From Actinomycetes bacterium (GTDB lineage Bacteria; Actinomycetota; Thermoleophilia; Gaiellales; Gaiellaceae), in contig JAUXJK010000164.1 in assembly GCA_030624785.1 (NCBI GenBank), positions 1 through 5,337 of the forward strand: 5,337 bases of DNA. Direction: 5' to 3'. The notes beneath the pieces were generated by a model. The model was not told the DNA's origin. It saw only the letters and a program-made list of their open reading frames with translations, and did no database searches. The position numbers were made by a program, and so were the translations under genes. This document shows positions 1 to 5,337 of the stretch, piece by piece (the stretch's first letter is position 1; each line of letters opens with the position of its first letter).

Positions 1-724
1 CGACGCCGCGTGCAGCCGGTGAGACAAGAACGGGAGCATCGAGTCGTTCGGCAAGCGCTACGAGCTCGGTGGATGCATTCGCCCAGAGGACGCCACTCCC
101 GGCAACGACGAGTGGCCGCTCAGCAGACGAAAGGACTTCGGCCGCCGCCTCAATCGCGCTCGCCGGTGCCGCAGCCCTGCCTGGCTCCCGCATCGCGACG
201 CGAGCAGGCTCACTTCTCAGGTCAGTACGCAATACGTCAGATGGGATCTCGAGGAACACTGGGCCAGGACGCCCGGAGCGCGCCGTGTGCAGCGCACGTT
301 CGATGTATTCCGGTATGCGCTCGGGCTCGTGCACCGTCGTTGCCCATTTCGTGATGGGCCGCATGAACCCGACCTGGTCCATCTCATGGAGTGCGCCACG
401 ATCGTGCTGCGCAAGCGGCGCGCGACCAGCGATCAAGACCAGCGGAGCCCCGCTCGACCATGCGTGCGCAATCCCGGACGCAGTGTTCGTCAGACCTGGC
501 CCAGCCGTGACGAGCGCAACACCCGGGCGCCCTGTGGCCCGCGAATAAGCGTGCGCCATATGTGCAGCCGCCTCCTCGTGGCGAACATCGATCAAGCGAA
601 CGCCCGCTTCAGGGCACGCGTCCACGATGGGCGTCGTGTGGCCTCCGACCAGGGTGAAAACAACGTCGACGCCGCAGTCGGCCAGAGCCTGAGCGGTGAT
701 GCGTCCCGGTGCGTTATCGCTCAT
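1..724 (-). CDS. TPP-dependent enzyme, acetolactate-synthase/2-hydroxyacyl-CoA-lyase-like (N-terminal part, runs off left edge)
   Basis: Reading the minus strand from ATG at 724-722 gives an open frame of 241 codons to the window edge with no stop, so the C-terminus is missing. It begins MSDNAPGRITAQALADCGVD, then a Val-Gly-Gly turn (26-28). Next comes the N-terminal pyrimidine-binding domain of TPP enzymes: VRHEEAAAHMAHAYSRATG (47-65), with Glu50 at the place of the catalytic glutamate that activates the thiamine ring, followed by TAGPGLTN (73-80). HEMDQVGFMRPITKWA (113-128) and a Gly-Arg-Pro-Gly-Pro-Val-Phe-Leu-Glu-Ile-Pro stretch are also typical. A central-domain start (PLVVAGSGV) is visible near the cut. 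A GAGGTGG Shine-Dalgarno lies 8 bases upstream of the ATG. The family is clear; the reaction is not. Acetolactate synthase is possible, but divergence from a 2-hydroxyisobutyryl-CoA mutase operon makes a 2-hydroxyisobutyryl-CoA lyase (acetone plus formyl-CoA) an attractive inference. The diphosphate-binding and C-terminal active-site segments that would decide lie outside the window. Confidence 0.88.
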   Translation of the reverse strand, partial: MSDNAPGRITAQALADCGVDVVFTLVGGHTTPIVDACPEAGVRLIDVRHEEAAAHMAHAYSRATGRPGVALVTAGPGLTNTASGIAHAWSSGAPLVLIAGRAPLAQHDRGALHEMDQVGFMRPITKWATTVHEPERIPEYIERALHTARSGRPGPVFLEIPSDVLRTDLRSEPARVAMREPGRAAAPASAIEAAAEVLSSAERPLVVAGSGVLWANASTELVALAERLDAPVLVSPAARGV

Positions 725-726
725 AC

Positions 727-736
727 GTGGCGCCAC
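727..736. repeat. Perfect 10-bp palindrome GTGGCGCCAC in the divergent region
   Basis: GTGGCGCCAC equals its own reverse complement. It overlaps the ribosome-binding site of the leftward gene and lies next to its start codon, so a protein bound here, or a local hairpin in the leader, could affect that gene. A looser inverted repeat GCGT-N4-ACGC lies at 747-758. In GC-rich DNA a 10-bp palindrome can occur by chance, and no regulator gene is present in the window. Confidence 0.3.
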
Positions 737-739
737 CTC
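733..739 (-). promoter_or_regulatory. Shine-Dalgarno site of the TPP enzyme gene
   Basis: On the minus strand the bases read GAGGTGG, 8 bases ahead of the ATG at 724. This good match to the 16S rRNA tail, at normal spacing, fixes the start of the leftward gene. It contrasts with the rightward mutase gene, which has no comparable site. Confidence 0.7.
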
Positions 740-809
740 GATGCTTGCGTTTGCACGCGAGGACTCTATCGTGCCGTGGTCGGCGCGTCTGATGCTCTAT
801 ACCTTCACT

Positions 810-2473
<1,664 letters not shown>

Positions 2474-2474
<1 letters not shown>

Positions 2475-2887
2475 TGCCGCAGCAGATACGAGTATTGATG
2501 GCCAAGATCGGGCTGGACGGCCACGACCGCGGTGTCAAAGTGGTCGCGCGCGCCCTACGAGACGCCGGAATGGAGATCATCTACACAGGCCTGCACCGAC
2601 GGCCCGAGGAGGTCGTGCGCATCGCCATTGACGAGGACGTCGACGTCATCGGCGTCTCGGTTCTCTCGGGCGCGCACATGCACATCTTTCCGCGCGTAAT
2701 CGAGTTGCTTGATGCGGAGGACGCGCGTGAGGACATCACGATCATCGGGGGCGGCACGATTCTCCCCGAAGACATCGATGCACTCCATGAGATGGGCATT
2801 CACAAGGTGATGGGCGTCGACACGCCCTTGCAGGAGATCGTCGACACGATCAACGAGGCGGTCGCGGCGAAGCGAGCCGCTCAGTGA
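2474..2887 (+). CDS. hcmB: 2-hydroxyisobutyryl-CoA mutase, small cobalamin-binding subunit
   Basis: This 137-residue protein is a stand-alone B12-binding domain and the partner of the large subunit just upstream. The cobalamin motif is complete: Asp15-Gly-His17-Asp-Arg-Gly20 in KIGLDGHDRG, where His17 would be the lower axial cobalt ligand in the base-off/His-on mode. It is followed by Ser62-Val-Leu64 and a Gly92-Gly-Gly94 loop in IIGGGTILP, which cradle the nucleotide tail. Length and order match HcmB (about 136 residues) and the small subunit of isobutyryl-CoA mutase. Translation starts at GTG 2474, sharing one base with the upstream stop. No strong ribosome-binding site is seen, so coupled translation, which would give matched subunit amounts, is likely. 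Its own stop overlaps the next GTG by four bases. Function as a B12 subunit is nearly certain from the motif; the specific substrate is inferred from the large subunit. Confidence 0.88.
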
Positions 2888-4257
2888 GCGCACCCTGGCC
2901 GCCGAGCGGCCGCATCGAACTCCCGGACACAGATGAGCCCTACTGGGCGCCCGAAGAGACCATGGACCCTGAGCAGCGCCGCGGCGTTGTGTTCGACAAG
3001 CTGCGCGAGCAGGTCCGCTACTGCTGGGAACGCTCGCCGTTCTATCGCGAACTCTGGTCGGACGCGGGCGTGTTCCCAGAAACACTCCGCACGCTCGACG
3101 ATCTGCGGCACTTCCCGTTCGTCAAGAAAGAGCAGATCCGTGCCGATCAGGTGGCCCACCCGCCATTTGGCTCAAACATCTGCTGCCCTCCAGAGGCGAT
3201 CGCGCATATCCATGGCACGTCGGGTACGACCGGGCGACCAACGGCGTTTGCCATATCTCGCGACGACTGGCTCCGCATCGCTGCAGCACACGCGCGAATC
3301 ATGTGGAGCTTCGGGATCCGCCGCACCGACACGGTCTTCATCGGCTCGTTCTTCAGTCTCTATCTGGGCAGCTGGGGTGCGCTGATCGGGACAGAGGCAC
3401 TCGGTGCACGGGCGTTCCCGTTCGGCGCAGGCGTGCCGGGGCAGACCGAGCGGGCGTTGGAGTACATCGACCTGATCCGACCCACAGCGTTCTACGGCAC
3501 GCCTTCCTACGCCCTTCATCTCGCGAAGGTGGCCACGAAACATGGCGTCGACCCCAAGGATTTCGGCTTCAAGATCATGTTCTTTTCCGGCGAGCCCGGT
3601 GCTGGCATTCCTGCAACCAAGAAACGCATCGAAGACGTATTTGGCGCAATCTGCATCGACTCCGGCTCGATGGCCGAGATGACACCGTGGATGACCAACT
3701 CGGAATGCAGCCACCGAACAGGTATGCACCTGTGGGAAGACCTCGTCTACACCGAGATCGTCGATCGTGAGACCGGCGAGCCAGTCGAAGGCGACGGTGA
3801 AGGCGTGCCCGTCTACACCCATCTCGAGAGGACGTCGCAGCCGATGATTCGTCTCTACTCGGGTGACCTTACGCGCGTTGCGAGCGACCCGTGCCCGTGC
3901 GGACGTACCTACAGGAGATTGCCGGACGGAATCTACGGGCGGGTCGACGACATGCTGATCATTCGTGGCGTGAACGTCTACCCGAACGCGGTAGAGAACG
4001 CCCTCGCGAGCGTTCCGGGCGTTGGGTCCGAGTACCGAATCGTCATCGAACGTCCGGGCGAACTCGACGTGTTTCGTCTCGAGATCGAGAGCACGGAGGC
4101 AAGCGTCGCGGATGCCGTACGCGATCGGGTTAAGGCGGCTGCTGGTGTCGGCCCCGATGTCGTCGTCCATCCACCGGACACTCTCGAGACGACCGAGTTC
4201 AAATCCCGCCGCGTTGATGACAGGCGAAACGCGGTCGCCTCGACACCGACCCACTGA
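2884..4257 (+). CDS. hcl: Acyl-CoA ligase of the phenylacetate-CoA-ligase family, probably 2-hydroxyisobutyrate-CoA ligase
   Basis: This 457-residue AMP-forming ligase probably makes 2-hydroxyisobutyryl-CoA from the free acid, ATP and CoA, supplying the mutase. Visible motifs: the ATP-binding loop GTSGTTGRPT (111-120), FYGTPSYALHL (203-213), FFSGEPG (233-239), RLYSGD with the ribose-binding Asp328, GRVDDMLIIRGVNVYP (352-367), and a C-terminal Glu-x-Lys440-x-Arg-Arg segment holding the usual adenylation lysine. Where many family members read Tyr-Gly-x-Thr-Glu, this one has DSGSMAEM (259-266), which may reflect its substrate. C275 with nearby H277 and H282, plus C337-Pro-C339, could form a structural metal site like that in some PaaK-type structures (inference). 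It starts at GTG 2884 inside the hcmB stop (GTGA). In Aquincola and Methylibium a ligase gene also accompanies the mutase genes. The ligase family is sure; the 2-hydroxyisobutyrate specificity rests mainly on context. Confidence 0.8.
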   Translation: MSAPWPPSGRIELPDTDEPYWAPEETMDPEQRRGVVFDKLREQVRYCWERSPFYRELWSDAGVFPETLRTLDDLRHFPFVKKEQIRADQVAHPPFGSNICCPPEAIAHIHGTSGTTGRPTAFAISRDDWLRIAAAHARIMWSFGIRRTDTVFIGSFFSLYLGSWGALIGTEALGARAFPFGAGVPGQTERALEYIDLIRPTAFYGTPSYALHLAKVATKHGVDPKDFGFKIMFFSGEPGAGIPATKKRIEDVFGAICIDSGSMAEMTPWMTNSECSHRTGMHLWEDLVYTEIVDRETGEPVEGDGEGVPVYTHLERTSQPMIRLYSGDLTRVASDPCPCGRTYRRLPDGIYGRVDDMLIIRGVNVYPNAVENALASVPGVGSEYRIVIERPGELDVFRLEIESTEASVADAVRDRVKAAAGVGPDVVVHPPDTLETTEFKSRRVDDRRNAVASTPTH

Positions 4258-4285
4258 GCCTGAGAAGATTGTCCCCCACCCTTCG

Positions 4286-4291
4286 AGGAGG
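4286..4291 (+). promoter_or_regulatory. Strong Shine-Dalgarno AGGAGG before the cyclase-family gene
   Basis: AGGAGG lies 5 bases before ATG 4297, in the only sizeable gap of the operon (4258-4296). I see no stem-loop terminator in that gap, so read-through from the ligase gene is expected. The strong site suggests the hydrolase is translated independently, and perhaps more strongly than the overlapping GTG-started genes upstream. Confidence 0.75.
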
Positions 4292-4296
4292 AAGCA

Positions 4297-5028
4297 ATGA
4301 GCCCTGACGTGAACGGCGTAACGAGCCAGCGTGGCACAACCCTGGTGGATCTCTCGTGCGAGCTGTTCAACGGGATGCCAGCGCACGCGCTGTTCCCGTC
4401 GCCAATCATTCTCCCGTACGTCGACCATCTGCAGGCGAAGGCGGCCGGCCTGGGCGTGCCGGGCGATCCGATGACGTACGCGATCAACTACATCTCGATG
4501 CTCGAGCATTGCGGCACACACGTCGACGCCCCATACCACATCGGCGAGCACGGAACCACCGTCGATCAGCTGTCACTGGACTGGTTCACGGGCAAGGCTG
4601 TCGTCCTCGACGTGACGCACTTCAACGATCGCGAGTTCATCGACGCCGACGATCTCGAGAAAGCCGAGAAGGCGTCGGGTGTCGAGATCGATGGACACAT
4701 CGTGCTGATGTGCTCGGGCTTCCACGCGAGGCACTGGCCCAACCAGGAAATGGTCACGAACAACCCGGGTCTGACCTATGAAGCGTCGCTCTGGCTCGCG
4801 GAGCGCTCGCGCGTTCATGGCGTTGAGGGCCCGTCGACCGATGTCGCCGGCACCAAGGAGTTCCCGAACCATCGTGTCTGCCGCGACAAGGGAATGATCC
4901 ACTACGAGTTCCTCTGCAACATGGAACCGCTCATCGGGAAGGGCGAGTTCATCTTCCACGGCTACCCGCTCAAGTGGAAAGACGGCACCGGCTCCCCCAT
5001 TCGAGCCGTCGCCGAGCTGCCGGCGTAG
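4297..5028 (+). CDS. Cyclase-family metal-dependent hydrolase (kynurenine formamidase/isatin hydrolase fold)
   Basis: This 243-residue protein has the hallmark of the cyclase family (Pfam PF04199): HCGTHVDAPYH at 71-81, in which His71, His75, Asp77 and probably His81 form the divalent metal site. The N-terminal TLVDLSCELFNGMPAH is the usual opening strand. GFHARHW (141-147), LTYEASLWLAERSRVHGVEG and the C-terminal FIFHGYPLKWKDGTGSPIRAVA are also typical. Characterised members hydrolyse amide or ring bonds, such as N-formylkynurenine and isatin. No signal peptide or membrane segment is seen, so it is probably cytoplasmic. It shares the operon with the 2-hydroxyisobutyryl-CoA genes but is not a recognised member of that pathway. 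It might release a hydroxy acid from an amide, lactone or other precursor, but the substrate cannot be read from the sequence. Confidence 0.85.
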   Translation: MSPDVNGVTSQRGTTLVDLSCELFNGMPAHALFPSPIILPYVDHLQAKAAGLGVPGDPMTYAINYISMLEHCGTHVDAPYHIGEHGTTVDQLSLDWFTGKAVVLDVTHFNDREFIDADDLEKAEKASGVEIDGHIVLMCSGFHARHWPNQEMVTNNPGLTYEASLWLAERSRVHGVEGPSTDVAGTKEFPNHRVCRDKGMIHYEFLCNMEPLIGKGEFIFHGYPLKWKDGTGSPIRAVAELPA

Positions 5029-5032
5029 TCGC

Positions 5033-5337
5033 ATGTGCGGCGACCTCGATCACTACCACGGCACCGCTGACGGCGAAGACGAGTTCGTGCTCGACACGCC
5101 GCAGATGCGCGCGTTTGTGGCCCATGTGCGCGAACAGATCGCAGCGAGCGAATCACCGAAGGCGGCGTGCGCCGCGATCGAGCCTCGCTTTGCCGAGCTG
5201 ATGGCGGATCCTGAATGGTTGCCGTCTGACTACCAGCAGGATGCGCCGGAAAGCGGCATGGGTAGCGGCATCGGTCAGTGGTTGCTGTTTCGCGCGGGCG
5301 ACGGCTCACTCGCGCTCTTCTCACTCGTCGTGCCGCC
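5033..5337 (+). CDS. Cysteine-dioxygenase-like cupin protein (N-terminal part, runs off right edge)
   Basis: The frame from ATG 5033 stays open for 101 codons to the window edge. It begins MCGDLDHYHGTADGEDEF, continues through a helical region (MRAFVAHVREQIAASESPKA), then EPRFAELMADPEWLPSDY and GQWLLFRAGDGSLALFSLVV ending in Pro-Pro at the cut. That order (helical N-terminus, then a first beta strand of Leu-Leu-Phe-Arg type leading into a Pro-rich turn) resembles the cysteine dioxygenase/COG5553 group of metal-binding cupins. In those the metal-binding His-x-His follows immediately after this point and so cannot be checked here. It begins 4 bases after the hydrolase stop, implying co-transcription; no clear ribosome-binding site is seen. 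The coding frame is well supported by protein-like composition and context. The family call is tentative and the substrate unknown. Confidence 0.58.
   Translation, partial: MCGDLDHYHGTADGEDEFVLDTPQMRAFVAHVREQIAASESPKAACAAIEPRFAELMADPEWLPSDYQQDAPESGMGSGIGQWLLFRAGDGSLALFSLVVP

Larger units (their letters stand above)
725..809. promoter_or_regulatory. Divergent intergenic promoter region between the TPP enzyme and the mutase operon
   Basis: These 85 bases separate the two start codons and must carry the promoters of both directions, unless transcription starts inside a gene. Rightward, TATACC at 798-803 sits exactly at -12 to -7 relative to the A of the mutase ATG at 810 (TACCTT at 800-805 is an alternative TANNNT match). 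Since no Shine-Dalgarno precedes that ATG, a leaderless transcript is plausible. Leftward, TAGAGT (bases 768 down to 763) is a possible -10 element that would leave a leader of roughly 30 bases containing the GAGGTGG site. No convincing -35 hexamer is visible in either direction. Element assignments are pattern matches only. Confidence 0.4.

Noticed and set aside
4258..4296. Terminator or second promoter between ligase and hydrolase genes
   Set aside because: No stem-loop followed by a T run and no convincing -10/-35 pair in 39 bases; only a strong ribosome-binding site is present.
3172..4551. Long open frame of 459 codons on the minus strand across the ligase gene
   Set aside because: It lies opposite a gene with clear AMP-ligase motifs and runs into the hydrolase gene. 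Its translation is rich in Arg, Asp and His with no recognisable motif, as expected for the antisense of GC-rich coding DNA.

Overview
This GC-rich window with GTG and ATG starts looks like a dense bacterial catabolic gene cluster. The GC content, gene packing and protein families would fit an actinobacterium or a Chloroflexota-like lineage, but nothing here fixes the taxonomy. There is no RNA gene, mobile element, CRISPR array or large repeat that I can support.

Layout: position 1 to about 724 is the N-terminal part of a minus-strand thiamine-pyrophosphate (TPP) enzyme, running off the left edge. After an 85 bp divergent intergenic region (725-809), a plus-strand operon follows: large subunit of a B12-dependent acyl-CoA mutase (810-2474), its small cobalamin-binding subunit (2474-2887), a phenylacetate-CoA-ligase-family acyl-CoA ligase (2884-4257), a metal-dependent cyclase/kynurenine-formamidase-like hydrolase (4297-5028), and the start of a cysteine-dioxygenase-like cupin (5033 to the right edge). 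The first three genes overlap by 1 and 4 bases, the fourth has its own strong Shine-Dalgarno sequence after 39 bases, and the fifth follows after 4 bases.

The main reading rests on the mutase. At the positions that set substrate specificity in this superfamily, it carries Ile82, Asp109 and Gln200. This is the pattern of 2-hydroxyisobutyryl-CoA mutase (HcmA: Ile90/Asp117 in Aquincola), not that of methylmalonyl-CoA mutase (Tyr/Ala/Arg) or isobutyryl-CoA mutase (Phe/.../Gln). With a separate 137-residue B12 subunit and an adjacent ligase, it forms an hcmA-hcmB-hcl set. The ligase would activate 2-hydroxyisobutyrate (2-HIBA) to its CoA ester, and the mutase would rearrange that to (S)-3-hydroxybutyryl-CoA, which enters central metabolism.

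The unusual point is the divergently transcribed TPP enzyme. In Actinomycetospora a TPP-dependent lyase encoded next to hcl splits 2-hydroxyisobutyryl-CoA to acetone and formyl-CoA. If the TPP enzyme here is such a lyase, the locus places both known fates of 2-hydroxyisobutyryl-CoA (mutase and lyase) around one short promoter region. Run in the synthetic direction, the pair could instead join acetone and formyl-CoA and isomerise the product. The TPP enzyme is truncated, so its exact reaction cannot be settled here. The cyclase-family hydrolase and the cupin are not recognised parts of the known pathway and may feed it or process a precursor.
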